Source of the DNA: Allobosea robiniae
GTDB lineage: Bacteria > Pseudomonadota > Alphaproteobacteria > Rhizobiales > Beijerinckiaceae
Assembly (NCBI RefSeq): GCF_900102525.1
Contig: NZ_FNBZ01000003.1
Location: forward strand, 1 to 64,000
Direction of reading: 5' to 3'
Length of the DNA stretch: 64,000 nucleotides
Below, in pieces: positions 8,105-17,091 of this stretch. Made by a program: the position numbers and the translations under genes. Under the pieces are notes generated by a model. The model did no database searches and was not told where the DNA came from. It worked only from the letters and a program-made list of their open reading frames with translations. The stretch's first letter is position 1. Each line of letters opens with the position of its first letter.

Positions 8105-9148
8105 TCACTTCGAGGCGGCCGCCTTGCCGAGGGTCTCGACGGCCTTCATGACGAAACGCCCGTCGACGACCTTCGCCATGTCGAGGGGCTTGTCGTATTC
8201 GGTGCGGCCGTTCTCGCGATGCACGCGCTCAATGTCGGCGAGGCCAGTGGTCGGGATCGCCATATTGGGATCGAAGATCACCGAGCCGCCGGTCTTGATC
8301 GCCTCGGGCGTGGAGGCTGTGTATTTCAGATAGCCGTCCATATTGGGCTGAGCGAGGAAGTCGGCGCCCTGCATGAGACGGGCTGCTTCCGTCATCGCCA
8401 GAACGAAGCGCTCCGCCGCTTCGGGACGCTCCTTGATGAACTTGCCCGAGGCGACGAAGGCGACCGTCATCAGGCCGGGCGTGATGTCCTGCATCAACAG
8501 TTTGCCGGTGCCGGCTTTCAGGATCTGGTCGGAGTAGGGCGAGGAGGTCAGCACGGCGTCGACCGATTTCGCCTCCATCGCCGCCGGCATGTCAGCATTG
8601 CCGACGTTCAGCAGTTGCGCATCGCGCAGGCTGAGCTTGGCGCTCTCAAGCGCCTTGCTGACGAAGTACTCGCCGCCGCTACCCGGCCCACCGGCCGCCG
8701 CGATCCGCTTGCCCTTGAGGTCGGCGACCGACTTCACCGCTCCCGAATCCAGCAGGTCCTTGCGGACGATCAGCTTGGTCGGGCCGTCCGTCATCGGGTC
8801 AAGCGCTCCTGGCGCGATCACCCGGATGTCGAGCCCGCGATTCCAGGCCGACCAGAGCGACGCCACGATCGAGATGCCGCCAACGTCGACCGATCCCTTG
8901 TCGAGGAAGGCGATCGCCTCAGTGCCGGACTTGACGCTATCCAGCTTGACGTCGAGCCCATATTTCTTGAAGAGCCCACGCGCCTCGGCGACATAGGCCG
9001 TAGCGAACTTCATGATCGGCACATAGGCGACACGCACGGCCTGGGGCGGATCGAGCGGCTTCGGCGCTGGCGCCTGTGCCAAAGCCGGAGCGCCGGCGAG
9101 ACCAAAAATCATGGCAGCGCACATTCTGCGCCAGAGAGCTTCGAACAT
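8105..9148 (-). CDS. ABC transporter substrate-binding protein (NMT1/SsuA type)
   Basis: A 347-residue periplasmic binding protein. A Sec signal peptide (MFEALWRRMCAAMIFGLAGA, cleaved after ALA) precedes an NMT1-like domain with VRVAYVPIMKFATAYVAEARGL and GSVDVGGISIVA. GGGAGG lies upstream of the start. Related proteins bind sulfonates, pyrimidine precursors, nitrate or aromatic acids, so the ligand cannot be read from sequence. It lies between an FAD oxidoreductase gene and the ATPase gene in one operon. Confidence 0.85.
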   Translation of the reverse strand: MFEALWRRMCAAMIFGLAGAPALAQAPAPKPLDPPQAVRVAYVPIMKFATAYVAEARGLFKKYGLDVKLDSVKSGTEAIAFLDKGSVDVGGISIVASLWSAWNRGLDIRVIAPGALDPMTDGPTKLIVRKDLLDSGAVKSVADLKGKRIAAAGGPGSGGEYFVSKALESAKLSLRDAQLLNVGNADMPAAMEAKSVDAVLTSSPYSDQILKAGTGKLLMQDITPGLMTVAFVASGKFIKERPEAAERFVLAMTEAARLMQGADFLAQPNMDGYLKYTASTPEAIKTGGSVIFDPNMAIPTTGLADIERVHRENGRTEYDKPLDMAKVVDGRFVMKAVETLGKAAASK

Positions 9149-9255
9149 TCTATTCCTCCCTACGGAGCGGCCTGCTGCCGCCTTTCATGTTGCTTGGCAG
9201 GCTTCTTCGACCTGCTCGTTCTCGTCAACTTTGGCTAAGCCGTTTCCCGTGCGGG

Positions 9256-10683
9256 TCAGCCTTCGACCAACTCGGGAACCGTATTGAGATAGGCCCCTTG
9301 CGCCAATAAGCCTGCCCTTAGCTCCGCGATCGGCACCACGGCCGGCGCAACACCCTGGTCGGCGGCTATCGCTCCTGCAACACCTGCCGCATGGCCGGTC
9401 AACCAGCATTGCGGGATCTCGCGCATGAAGGAATGGCTCGTGGCGTCGCAGGACAGATGACGGCCAGGCGCCAACAGCCCGTCGATCTCGCGTGGCACGA
9501 TCGAGCCATAAGGAACGGAGATATTCTCGAACTTCGGCGCGAGAGATGGCGAAACGCCGATCTCGTCGGGCGCCATGCTGCCGTCCCAATTCTCTCGGGT
9601 GAGTTTGCCAAGCCCCTTCAGGCGTCGGCCATGTCTGACGCCGAGCTGGGGCGCCGACAGCATGATGAAGGCGTTTGAAAAACCAGGAGCATGAGCGCGA
9701 TAGAAGGCGAGATGCTCCAGCATGAGCTTGTGGCTCCTGATCTCGACCTCGGACAGATCCTCGACTTTCAGTGCGGAGTAACCTGCGAGTCGAGGCCCCA
9801 TGAACACCGCGATGTCGTCCCGCCACGATACGGAAGGTTTGTCGAAGAAGCGCATCGTCTCGCGTCCGCGCGCCATGAACTGTGAATACTGCTCCGGCGT
9901 CTCAGCCCGGAAGCGCAAGAACGCCTTCATGTCGGCGCCGCCGAACAGCCAGGATGTGTTCATGCAGCCGTGGATGTCGCGGCTGTCGACCTCCGTGTCG
10001 AAATCAGAGCCGGCGCCCGCGTAAAGGTCGCCGTCGCCGGTCGCGTCGATCGTCACCCGGGCGAGAATGGCGCGCCGTCCCTCCTTGCTCTCGAAAGAGC
10101 AGCCCGCAACGCGGCGCCCTTCCATCAACGGACTGGCTCCCCAGGCGTGGAAGATCGGGTGAACGCCGGCCTCCAGAACCATTGCGAGCGATTCCGCCTT
10201 GAGCCACTCCGGATCGAGGGTGGGCGCATGGGTGACGGTATTGTTGAACGCGGCATTGCGAAGCCCCCAATAGGCAACGCGCTCGGGATCGTGTGATCCC
10301 CATTCAAGCGGCTCAGGACCGGCAATCTTGTCGCGGGCCAAGCGCGACAGGAGCTCTTCGGCGATGCCTCGGATGACATGGCGACCTTGCCAATCGCTCA
10401 TGCGATCGATCCAGATAACCAATCCGCCTGTCGATAGCCCACCGAGATGGTTGTAGCGCTCTAGTAGCACGACATCGGCGCCGCGCCGGGCGGCGGCGAT
10501 GGCGGCCGCCGTTCCGGCAGGGCCGCCGCCAACCACCAGAACGTCGCATTCGGTATGGACCGGAAGCTCCCGCGCTGGCTCGGTGATCGTCTTGCCCGAC
10601 GACCTACGGCGCTCGAACTTTTCGGTCTCGAAGGTCTCGGAACGGAAGAACAGCCGCCCTCCCTCGCCGTCCATCGATCCCAT
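9256..10683 (-). CDS. FAD-dependent oxidoreductase (FAD_oxidored family)
   Basis: A 475-residue flavoprotein with an N-terminal Rossmann dinucleotide motif (VLVVGGGPAGTAAAIAAARRG, about residue 45), an acidic ribose-binding residue in VVLLERYN, and the GGLSTGGLV segment common to the PF12831 FAD_oxidored family. The start at 10683 follows AGGGGAAC; a longer frame of 36 codons has no comparable site. It is the first gene of the operon with the SsuABC-type importer and diverges from a LysR gene. It lacks the usual signatures of flavin aromatic hydroxylases, so a dehydrogenase role is more likely. The substrate is unknown. Confidence 0.75.
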   Translation of the reverse strand: MGSMDGEGGRLFFRSETFETEKFERRRSSGKTITEPARELPVHTECDVLVVGGGPAGTAAAIAAARRGADVVLLERYNHLGGLSTGGLVIWIDRMSDWQGRHVIRGIAEELLSRLARDKIAGPEPLEWGSHDPERVAYWGLRNAAFNNTVTHAPTLDPEWLKAESLAMVLEAGVHPIFHAWGASPLMEGRRVAGCSFESKEGRRAILARVTIDATGDGDLYAGAGSDFDTEVDSRDIHGCMNTSWLFGGADMKAFLRFRAETPEQYSQFMARGRETMRFFDKPSVSWRDDIAVFMGPRLAGYSALKVEDLSEVEIRSHKLMLEHLAFYRAHAPGFSNAFIMLSAPQLGVRHGRRLKGLGKLTRENWDGSMAPDEIGVSPSLAPKFENISVPYGSIVPREIDGLLAPGRHLSCDATSHSFMREIPQCWLTGHAAGVAGAIAADQGVAPAVVPIAELRAGLLAQGAYLNTVPELVEG

Positions 10684-10784
10684 GACGTGTTCCCCTGGAG
10701 TCGTGGCCAGTCGGCGCACCGCTTGGAATGCGACGAAGAGCCGGGAGCATCGATTTACGAGCAGATTGGCGCGCCGATCCTTGC

Positions 10785-10819
10785 TGTTCAAATGAATTTA
10801 AAAGCCCTATTCATGAACA
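10785..10819. promoter_or_regulatory. candidate LysR operator between divergent genes
   Basis: In the 161-base region between the FAD oxidoreductase and the LysR gene, TGTTCA (10785-10790) and ATGAAT (10792-10797) are mirrored by ATTCAT (10809-10814) and TGAACA (10814-10819). The inverted repeat is imperfect by one inserted base and has an AT-rich centre. A divergently read LysR gene usually controls its neighbour through such a site; binding is inferred. Confidence 0.4.
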
Positions 10820-10844
10820 GGATTGCTCAATCGAGGCTGATGCG

Positions 10845-11813
10845 ATGGATGTTTCCGGGCTCGAAGCCTTCATCCAGATCGCCGAATTCGGAAGCTTTCG
10901 TCGTGCAGCCGAGGCAATGCGGCTGTCGCAAACCGCCTTGAGCCACCGCATTCGCAAGCTTGAGGAAGATGTCGGCGTCACGCTGTTTCAGCGCACTACA
11001 CGCTCTCTCTCTCTGACGAGAGCGGGACAAGAGTTCTTCCCTGAGGCACGAGACACGCTGTTTCGACTGAGCACTCTATACGAGAACCTGAAACGCCAGG
11101 GCCGACAGGCGCAGCAAAAGGTTTCGGTTGGTTGTCTCGGTTCGCTCGGCGAGCATTTCCTGCCCGGGGTTCTGAGAGAATTCCGGCAGCGCTATCCGCA
11201 GGTCTCGATCACCGTTTTTGACGAGCCCGCGGCGGCTTTGCGCGAGCGTGTCTCCTCTGGCGAGGCACAGTTCGCCTTGACCATCCTAGGCGCGCAGCTC
11301 TGGACTCAGAAATCCCGCGCGCTGTTCGAGGAGGACTTCGTCGCCGCTGTGCCAATCGGGCACCCGCTCGCGGAGCGCGCGGAACTGAACTGGGCTGATC
11401 TCGTCGGCTATCCGCTGGCCCGCGTCGCCACAACGACAAGCCACGGGTTCATGCTTAGCGAAAGCCTCGGCACTTTCGGAGAGCGGTTGGATTGGGCCTA
11501 TGAGGTGCAGCGCGTCAACATGGCGGTCTGTTTCGTTGCAAACGGCATCGCCGTCACGGTGCTGCCTCGCCTGGCGATCGCGTCAGCGCCCGGCATTCGT
11601 ATTTTGCCGATCACGGCTCCGCAAATTCGACGCACTGTTGGCATTATCGCGCGCGACGGCGTTTCCCTCCCAAGACCAGCCCTGAATCTGCAGCGCATGC
11701 TGCTGCACGCGATCTCCCGACACTCCAAAGGAGCCAGCAACGATCTGCCCGCTCAGACCTCCGGCCGGGATGCGGGGACGACAACAGTCAATTCATCCCT
11801 GTCGAGCGAATAG
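10845..11813 (+). CDS. LysR-type transcriptional regulator
   Basis: A 322-residue LysR protein starting MDVSGLEAFIQIAEFGSFRR, with the N-terminal helix-turn-helix (AAEAMRLSQTALSHRIRKLE) and a type-2 periplasmic fold domain. It is read away from the FAD/ABC importer operon, which it probably controls. Its last 20 codons overlap, tail to tail, the end of the EthD-like gene on the other strand (11753-11813); the C-terminal GASNDLPAQTSGRDAG part is outside the conserved LysR core. Confidence 0.85.
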   Translation: MDVSGLEAFIQIAEFGSFRRAAEAMRLSQTALSHRIRKLEEDVGVTLFQRTTRSLSLTRAGQEFFPEARDTLFRLSTLYENLKRQGRQAQQKVSVGCLGSLGEHFLPGVLREFRQRYPQVSITVFDEPAAALRERVSSGEAQFALTILGAQLWTQKSRALFEEDFVAAVPIGHPLAERAELNWADLVGYPLARVATTTSHGFMLSESLGTFGERLDWAYEVQRVNMAVCFVANGIAVTVLPRLAIASAPGIRILPITAPQIRRTVGIIARDGVSLPRPALNLQRMLLHAISRHSKGASNDLPAQTSGRDAGTTTVNSSLSSE

Positions 11814-12451
11814 GCGAGATCGTAACCTGTCCACGCCGCGCGAGCCGGGGCAAGGCCCTCCGCGTCGAGCGCAGGATCGATCATGCCGGCAATTTCATCG
11901 AGCCGGCTTCTATCATGGCATTCGATCATGATCGCGCCGCTGTCGGCATAGGACGCACCGCCTGCGGATGGCACCGTAAATGGCACCGGGGCGACCAACG
12001 GATCCTTCTTCAGGACATGGATCGCTGTCGCCGCAGTCTCACGAAGCGCGCGCCCGGCAAGCTCTTCCCAGGCACCTGCAGGGACCGAGGCCTCATCGAA
12101 GGTTGTTGCCATCAAGGCGCTTCCGATGCCTCCGCCCTGACTTGACACTGCAAGATGGCCGACGCGAAAGAAACCGCGAAAGGACGGCCGCATGCTTTGC
12201 GACCATGGCGTTGGGTTTTCCAGCAGCGCCCGATACGGCGCGCTGCTGAGCACCGCGTTGCTTTCCAGTTCGTAGAGCGTCAAGAATTCTGGAAGTGGCC
12301 CATTGCCGCGGTGATAGCGCCGTGCGCGCATCATGCCGGGCACGGCCAGCCGTTCTGGAACATGCTCGCGCGTGTGCCATAGGTTGTATTCGTCCCGCCG
12401 GCGTGGATCGACGCCGTTCCACAGCGAGAGCAGTCCTTGCCCCTTCAGCAT
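11753..12451 (-). CDS. EthD-like dimeric alpha/beta-barrel protein, copy 1
   Basis: A 232-residue protein of unknown function. Near the N-terminus it has LWHTREHVPERLAVPGMMRA, a motif shared with the proteins at 13529-14218 and 26706-27458 and, degenerate, at 21722-22438. The pattern W-H-x-x-E-H-x-P-E-R-L-x-x-P-G resembles the EthD/ferredoxin-like fold of small cofactor-independent enzymes. A second half ends in YDLAYSLDRDE, also recurring in the relatives. It is the last gene of the hydroxyquinol operon, 2 bases after a Gfo/Idh/MocA gene. A role as decarboxylase, dehydratase or cyclase is possible, but nothing in the sequence decides it. Confidence 0.6.
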   Translation of the reverse strand: MLKGQGLLSLWNGVDPRRRDEYNLWHTREHVPERLAVPGMMRARRYHRGNGPLPEFLTLYELESNAVLSSAPYRALLENPTPWSQSMRPSFRGFFRVGHLAVSSQGGGIGSALMATTFDEASVPAGAWEELAGRALRETAATAIHVLKKDPLVAPVPFTVPSAGGASYADSGAIMIECHDRSRLDEIAGMIDPALDAEGLAPARAAWTGYDLAYSLDRDELTVVVPASRPEV

Positions 12452-12453
12452 TG

Positions 12454-13482
12454 CTACTCCGAGAGTTCTACCCACGCGCCGGTTTGCGCGCTCGCGCGAA
12501 TGGCGTCGAGCGAGTCCAGGATGTCGAGTGATTCCGCCTCGCTTGCTCCCGTCCATTGCACTGGGCCATTGCTCAAGCTTGCGGCAAAGGACTCCGCCTC
12601 GCGCAAGAAGCCATTGCCGTCCGGCACATCCAGCGGTTCGAAGGCCGCACCGAAAGCGATGCCGCGCTTAACCTGCAGGATCGCCGGCCCGCTGGCTGGC
12701 GGATGGTTCAGGAAGTTTGTCTCGATTACGCCCCCGTCCCCGCCAATCAAGGCATGGCGGTGGTAGCCCGTCTCGAAGGAACAGGACAACTGGGCGAGCA
12801 ATCCGCTCGGGAAGGCAATATTTGCGATTGTGGTGAGGTCGACACCATTTGCCGCAAAGCTTGCCGTCGCTTGAACCCGTGCTGGTCTCTCGCCGGCTAC
12901 GATGCGTATCAGGCTCATGGCGTAACTGCCTGCATCGAGCAAGGCGCCGCCGCCCAGCGAAGGACTAAGCCGGATATTGGCGGGATCGACCGAGGTTATG
13001 CCGAAGGACGATCGGATCAATTTGACCTTGCCGATTGCACCGGTGGCGATCATCTTGCGCAACTTTGCCGTCTGGACCTGAGCGAGATAGGGATAAGCCT
13101 CGACGAGCGGAACGTTGTTGGCCCTGGCCGCGGCAAACATGCGGCGGCCTTCTTTGCCTGTGACCGCTAAAGGCTTCTCGCACAGTATCGGTTTTCCGCT
13201 TTCGGCCGCTCGAATGGCCCACTCGGCGTGCAGGCTGTTGGGAAGCGGGATATAGACCGCATCGATTTCTCGATCTGCGAGCAGGGCTTCGTAGGAGCCA
13301 TGAAAGCGCGGGACGCCCGTCTCCCGGGCGAAAGCCTCCGCCTTTGCGGGATCACGGCTCGCGACCGCCGCAACGGTGAGCATTTTCGAAGGAGCCACCC
13401 CCGCGATGAAATTGCGCGCGATGTTGGCCGCGCCCAGTATTCCAATCTGAAGAGGCCGATTTCTCATGTTGAGCCTATCCAT
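12454..13482 (-). CDS. Gfo/Idh/MocA-family dehydrogenase, copy 1
   Basis: A 342-residue NAD(P)-dependent dehydrogenase. The N-terminal Rossmann fold has GILGAANIARNFI; the EKP motif (CEKPLAVTGKEG) carries the conserved Lys. The C-terminal domain begins near residue 125. The family oxidises polyols, sugars, inositols and trans-dihydrodiols of aromatics. The start MDRLNMRNRP is taken because GAGAGG lies 7 bases upstream. Within the hydroxyquinol operon it could oxidise a cyclitol or dihydrodiol-like precursor; this is inference. Confidence 0.82.
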   Translation of the reverse strand: MDRLNMRNRPLQIGILGAANIARNFIAGVAPSKMLTVAAVASRDPAKAEAFARETGVPRFHGSYEALLADREIDAVYIPLPNSLHAEWAIRAAESGKPILCEKPLAVTGKEGRRMFAAARANNVPLVEAYPYLAQVQTAKLRKMIATGAIGKVKLIRSSFGITSVDPANIRLSPSLGGGALLDAGSYAMSLIRIVAGERPARVQATASFAANGVDLTTIANIAFPSGLLAQLSCSFETGYHRHALIGGDGGVIETNFLNHPPASGPAILQVKRGIAFGAAFEPLDVPDGNGFLREAESFAASLSNGPVQWTGASEAESLDILDSLDAIRASAQTGAWVELSE

Positions 13483-13528
13483 TCGAGAGCCTCTCACAGG
13501 GAGATGAGAGGCCCGGCCATCGCCGGTT

Positions 13529-14218
13529 TTAGCCCCGGTTCATGGAATCCAGAGCAAACGCGAGATCATAGACTGCGACATCGTCCGGTGCGGGCCGGAG
13601 CTGGTGTCTCGCCAAGGCGGCGGAGATTTGCGGCAGCGCGGCCTCCAGTTCCAAGCGGCCGATGCCGTCGACGAGTATCGCTGCGTCGAACAAACCGTCC
13701 TGCGTCGTCCCTCTCAGCGCTGTCTCCCTCGTTTTCGCGCCAGTGCTCTCCGGGCGCGCCAAGCCGATGTGAACGCTGCTGATCCCGTCGAGACCGAGGA
13801 TCTGCTCGGCGACAGGGCGTGCCGCGCGGCGGAAGCCGTCCTCGCCGATCGAATCGAAGCTGATCCGGTAAGTCGCCATCGCGCCCCCAAGACCTTCTCC
13901 AAGAGAGACAAGCACCTCGCAACCACAGCGGATGAAATTATAAAAGGCCGGCTGGATTTGCTGCGACCACGGCGTCGGGTTGTTGAGCCGCTCAAGATAG
14001 GCAGGCGATCCGAAAACATCGAGATTCGGCCCCTCGTAAAGCGTCCAATAGCGATGCCTGTCCCGCTTCCAGTCCACCCCGCGCCGTCCACGCATGAAGC
14101 CCGGAATGCTAAGGCGCTCGGGCATGTGCTCGCGGGTATGCCAGCGATTGTACTCAACTTCGGACTCTGCACGGATATCGTGCCAGATGGCGACGAAGGC
14201 ATTACCTTTGATGGGCAT
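13529..14218 (-). CDS. EthD-like dimeric alpha/beta-barrel protein, copy 2
   Basis: A 229-residue paralogue of the protein at 11753-12451. It has YNRWHTREHMPERLSIPGFM near residue 22 and a matching C-terminal YDLAFALDSMN. A shared internal segment, NNPTPWSQQIQPAF, corresponds to ENPTPWSQSMRPSF in copy 1. No signal peptide or membrane segment. It lies between the dioxygenase and the Gfo/Idh/MocA gene in one operon, so a step around hydroxyquinol formation is a reasonable guess. Confidence 0.62.
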   Translation of the reverse strand: MPIKGNAFVAIWHDIRAESEVEYNRWHTREHMPERLSIPGFMRGRRGVDWKRDRHRYWTLYEGPNLDVFGSPAYLERLNNPTPWSQQIQPAFYNFIRCGCEVLVSLGEGLGGAMATYRISFDSIGEDGFRRAARPVAEQILGLDGISSVHIGLARPESTGAKTRETALRGTTQDGLFDAAILVDGIGRLELEAALPQISAALARHQLRPAPDDVAVYDLAFALDSMNRG

Positions 14219-14244
14219 CGCGGACGGCCTCCCTGCCGCTTTCT

Positions 14245-15123
14245 TCAGGCCGCCGAAGCGGAGAGCCGCTTCAAACGAAAATCGTAGCGCAGGCTGTGAA
14301 ATTCGCGGCCCATAATGCGCCCGTCTGGAGCCTCTCCCGGGAAATGCCGCACGAATTCCTGGATCAGTGAATCCTTGACGCCGAATACGACGTCAGAGTC
14401 GAGATACTCGTCTCCCGCCACGAAGACATGTGTCACAAGAGTGTCGTGGCCTTCCGCGTGAATCATGAAATGAACATGCGCCGGCCGATAGGGATGGCGG
14501 CCCTGCGCATCGAGCATCTGCCCGACTGGGCCATCATGCGGGATCGGATAGGCGGCTGGTTTGATGGTCCAGAAGTGAAACCTGCCTTGCTCATCGGTGA
14601 ACAGGCGCGCGCGCATCGAAAGCCCGCCCAATTCCTCCATCTGCTGCACGTCGTAATAGCCATCCTCATCGGAGTGCCAGACATCGACTGCCGCGCCGGC
14701 TAGCGGTGCGCCGTCAGTAGACGAGACGGTTCCGGAAACGAACAGAGGCTGGCCCTTCATTCCGTCCGAAATGTCCGACCCCAGGGGAAACACCGCTGGA
14801 TCTTGCACATAGAATGGCCCCAGCACTGTCGTATCGGTCGCACCAGCGGTGCCACGGTGATTAATGGCGTCCACCAGCATCGAAACGCCGAGCGTATCTG
14901 ACAGCAGGATGAACTCCTGACGCTTGTCGTCGCACATGTGCCCGGTTCGGGTGAGAAAGCCGATTGCCGCCTCCCACTCACCCATGCTGGGCTCGACCTC
15001 CTTCACGAAGGCGTGGAGATGTCGTACCAGTGCCTGGCTGATCTGTTGCGTGCGGCCGTCCGAGGCGTTGGCCACACGATCGAGCACTGCCATTGTGATC
15101 GAATTCTCGTCGAAGTTTCGCAC
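14245..15123 (-). CDS. hydroxyquinol 1,2-dioxygenase (intradiol)
   Basis: A 292-residue intradiol ring-cleavage dioxygenase with the N-terminal helical dimerisation domain of catechol/hydroxyquinol dioxygenases. The Fe(III) ligands are predicted at Tyr157 (DEDGYYDVQ), Tyr192 (AYPIPHDGPVG), His216 and His218 (YRPAHVHFMI). The GPVG segment and the adjacent maleylacetate reductase favour 1,2,4-trihydroxybenzene (product maleylacetate) over catechol. It starts with GTG at 15123 behind GGGAGGA. No aromatic hydroxylase that would make hydroxyquinol is seen in the operon. Confidence 0.88.
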   Translation of the reverse strand: MRNFDENSITMAVLDRVANASDGRTQQISQALVRHLHAFVKEVEPSMGEWEAAIGFLTRTGHMCDDKRQEFILLSDTLGVSMLVDAINHRGTAGATDTTVLGPFYVQDPAVFPLGSDISDGMKGQPLFVSGTVSSTDGAPLAGAAVDVWHSDEDGYYDVQQMEELGGLSMRARLFTDEQGRFHFWTIKPAAYPIPHDGPVGQMLDAQGRHPYRPAHVHFMIHAEGHDTLVTHVFVAGDEYLDSDVVFGVKDSLIQEFVRHFPGEAPDGRIMGREFHSLRYDFRLKRLSASAA

Positions 15124-15205
15124 GATCTCCTCCCTTGCGATGCGGGCAGAGGCGGCCCATCCAATGCAACGGGACGACCTACCAAGCGGCGCGGATTAGT
15201 CTTCT

Positions 15206-16273
15206 CTAAAAATCAGCTCGAGGCGCTTCCCCAGCGTAGGCGCGGCGGATCAGCTCATAAACCGCATCGCGCTCTACGGGGCGCGGGTTCCAGTATGGAT
15301 TGGCGGTAGCAAGATCCGCGGCGCGCGATATGCCGGTCTCCGGCATTCCAATCTCCGCTAAGGATCGCTTCAATTTCAAGCGCTCCAACAACGCGGACAG
15401 CCCCGACAGAGCATCCTTCGAACCGAGGGCGGAGGCGATGCACGCCATAGCACGCGGCGCTGCCTGCGCGTTGTAGGACAGTGCATGAGGTAGAACGATG
15501 GTATGGGTTTCGGCATGAGGCAGATCGAAACTGCCTCCTAGCGTGTGGCACAGCTTGTGGTGCAGCGCCATTCCCACGGCGCCCAGACATAGGCCGCAAA
15601 GCCAGGCGCCATAAAGTGCATCCGCCCGCGCCGGGCCGTTTCGCGGTTCATCGACAATACGGGGCAGTGCTGCGGCGAGGGCTCGAATTCCCTCCTGAGC
15701 GATCAGTTCGATGACGGGATTGCCGTCTCGCGCGTAAAGCGCCTCTGAGGCATGGGCGATAGCATTAATGCCGGAAACGGACGATATCGACGGTGGCAGG
15801 CTTAGCGTCAGATCAACATCGTAGATCACCGTTCCAGGCAGGACTTTCGCGGTGGTCTGTGTTCGCTTCAGGCCGCCCTCCGTCTCGCCGAGGATCGGCG
15901 TCATTTCCGATCCCGCATAGGTGGTCGGCAACACGATCTGGGGCAATCCCGTGCGCAGCGCGATCGCCTTCCCGAGTCCTGTGGTCGAGCCGCCGCCGAC
16001 TGCGACAACGCCGTCAGCCTTCGAGGCGGCGATCACGGCGAGTGCTTCCTCGGTGACCGCGACAGGCGTGTGCATAACGGCACCCGAAAAGAGACCGGTG
16101 GCCCGGCTCCCGAGAATCTCCGCGATACTGCGCCCGACGGCCTCCTGATCGGGCGTTGACAGTACGAGCAGCCGCTCCAGACCTAGGCGTTCCGCCTCAT
16201 CCGGCAAACGCTGTCTCGTGCCGCTCCCAAATAGGATCCTGGCCGGCGCCGCATTGTAGACGAACTCGCGCAT
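15206..16273 (-). CDS. maleylacetate reductase
   Basis: A 355-residue member of the iron-containing alcohol dehydrogenase family, subfamily maleylacetate reductase. It reduces maleylacetate to 3-oxoadipate with NAD(P)H. The coenzyme loop is GGGSTTGLGKAIA. The region SGINAIAHASEALYA has Asn where metal-dependent members have Asp, as usual for maleylacetate reductases, and HHKLCHTLGG carries the conserved His. The ATG at 16273 follows GGGAGG. Paired with the downstream dioxygenase it gives a complete route from hydroxyquinol to 3-oxoadipate, the substrate of the pcaI/pcaF enzymes at the left edge. Confidence 0.9.
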   Translation of the reverse strand: MREFVYNAAPARILFGSGTRQRLPDEAERLGLERLLVLSTPDQEAVGRSIAEILGSRATGLFSGAVMHTPVAVTEEALAVIAASKADGVVAVGGGSTTGLGKAIALRTGLPQIVLPTTYAGSEMTPILGETEGGLKRTQTTAKVLPGTVIYDVDLTLSLPPSISSVSGINAIAHASEALYARDGNPVIELIAQEGIRALAAALPRIVDEPRNGPARADALYGAWLCGLCLGAVGMALHHKLCHTLGGSFDLPHAETHTIVLPHALSYNAQAAPRAMACIASALGSKDALSGLSALLERLKLKRSLAEIGMPETGISRAADLATANPYWNPRPVERDAVYELIRRAYAGEAPRADF

Positions 16274-16289
16274 TGGGCCTCCCGCATTC

Positions 16290-16913
16290 TCATTCAGGCG
16301 GGCGCAGAGCCATTTCGAGCGGCTTGCCTTCAAGCCAGGCCCGCCCACGCCGGTAGAGATCTTCGACGAGCGGCCCGGTCAGGCCGGGCATGTCCGGCTT
16401 GACCTTGAACCCCAGACCGGACTGCAGATAGGCGAGGTGGCGATAGCCGATTGGGAAACTTTCGAGCCGCTGCCTATCGAGCGCTGGAGCCTGAGAGGGA
16501 TCCACGGGGTCGATCCGATCCTTCTCGTAGATCGGCTGCCGCAGCACCACGCCCCATCGCCCCTGGCGCTTCTCCAAAAAATCGTAGAATCGTCCGGTGC
16601 AAACGACATCGCAGATCACTCCATCCACGCTGGCGCGCTGGTTGATCGTCATTTTCGTCTGTGCAATCGCGCGGTTTTCCGCGATGTCGATTCCCATTCC
16701 GCCGAGGAAGTGAAGGATGCTCACACCCTTCTCGAAGCCCTCGCGGCTGACCTTTATGAACTCGTCAGCCGTTCCCTGAAACCAGGTTGCCATCATCCGT
16801 CCGTCGTCGTGCCAAACGGTGCGGAATCGCTCCCAATCCCCGGCGTCACGCCAAACAGCCCAGTTCTCCACCAACTCACGGATAAGCAGGCGTTCCTTCC
16901 AGTCGTCGCTCAT
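16290..16913 (-). CDS. SnoaL/NTF2-like protein
   Basis: A 207-residue protein with an NTF2-like cone fold: LLIRELVENWAVWRDAGDWE followed by WHDDGRMMATWFQGTADEF is typical of SnoaL-like PF13577 proteins. Such folds include LinA-type dehydrochlorinases, scytalone-like dehydratases, isomerases and dioxygenase small subunits. It is longer than the usual 130-160 residues through a C-terminal extension. As first gene of the hydroxyquinol operon it may act as a dehydratase or isomerase that helps aromatise the ring; no large dioxygenase subunit is present. The function is unproven. Confidence 0.65.
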   Translation of the reverse strand: MSDDWKERLLIRELVENWAVWRDAGDWERFRTVWHDDGRMMATWFQGTADEFIKVSREGFEKGVSILHFLGGMGIDIAENRAIAQTKMTINQRASVDGVICDVVCTGRFYDFLEKRQGRWGVVLRQPIYEKDRIDPVDPSQAPALDRQRLESFPIGYRHLAYLQSGLGFKVKPDMPGLTGPLVEDLYRRGRAWLEGKPLEMALRPPE

Positions 16914-16937
16914 TCTGAACTCCGTCGACGAGAAATT

Positions 16938-16955
16938 AGTTCTTATATGAGAACT
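16938..16955. promoter_or_regulatory. palindrome AGTTCT-N6-AGAACT
   Basis: A perfect inverted repeat in the 178-base gap between the SnoaL-like gene (minus) and an IclR regulator (plus). It ends 25 bases from the minus-strand start codon, where a repressor would act. GTTCTTA (16939-16945) followed 11 bases later by GTTCAT (16957-16962) recurs upstream of the AroE-like gene at 18.7 kb. Confidence 0.5.
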
Positions 16956-17091
16956 TGTTCATGATGCTGTGTCAACCTAGCGCTTCTCGAATGCCGCGAC
17001 ACCGGGCATAGTGAAGATGGCGAAGAGCATGTCTAAGTTGTCGGCCAGAGAGACGGGTCGTCGCAGGCGACCGAAGAAACGGGATTAATTT

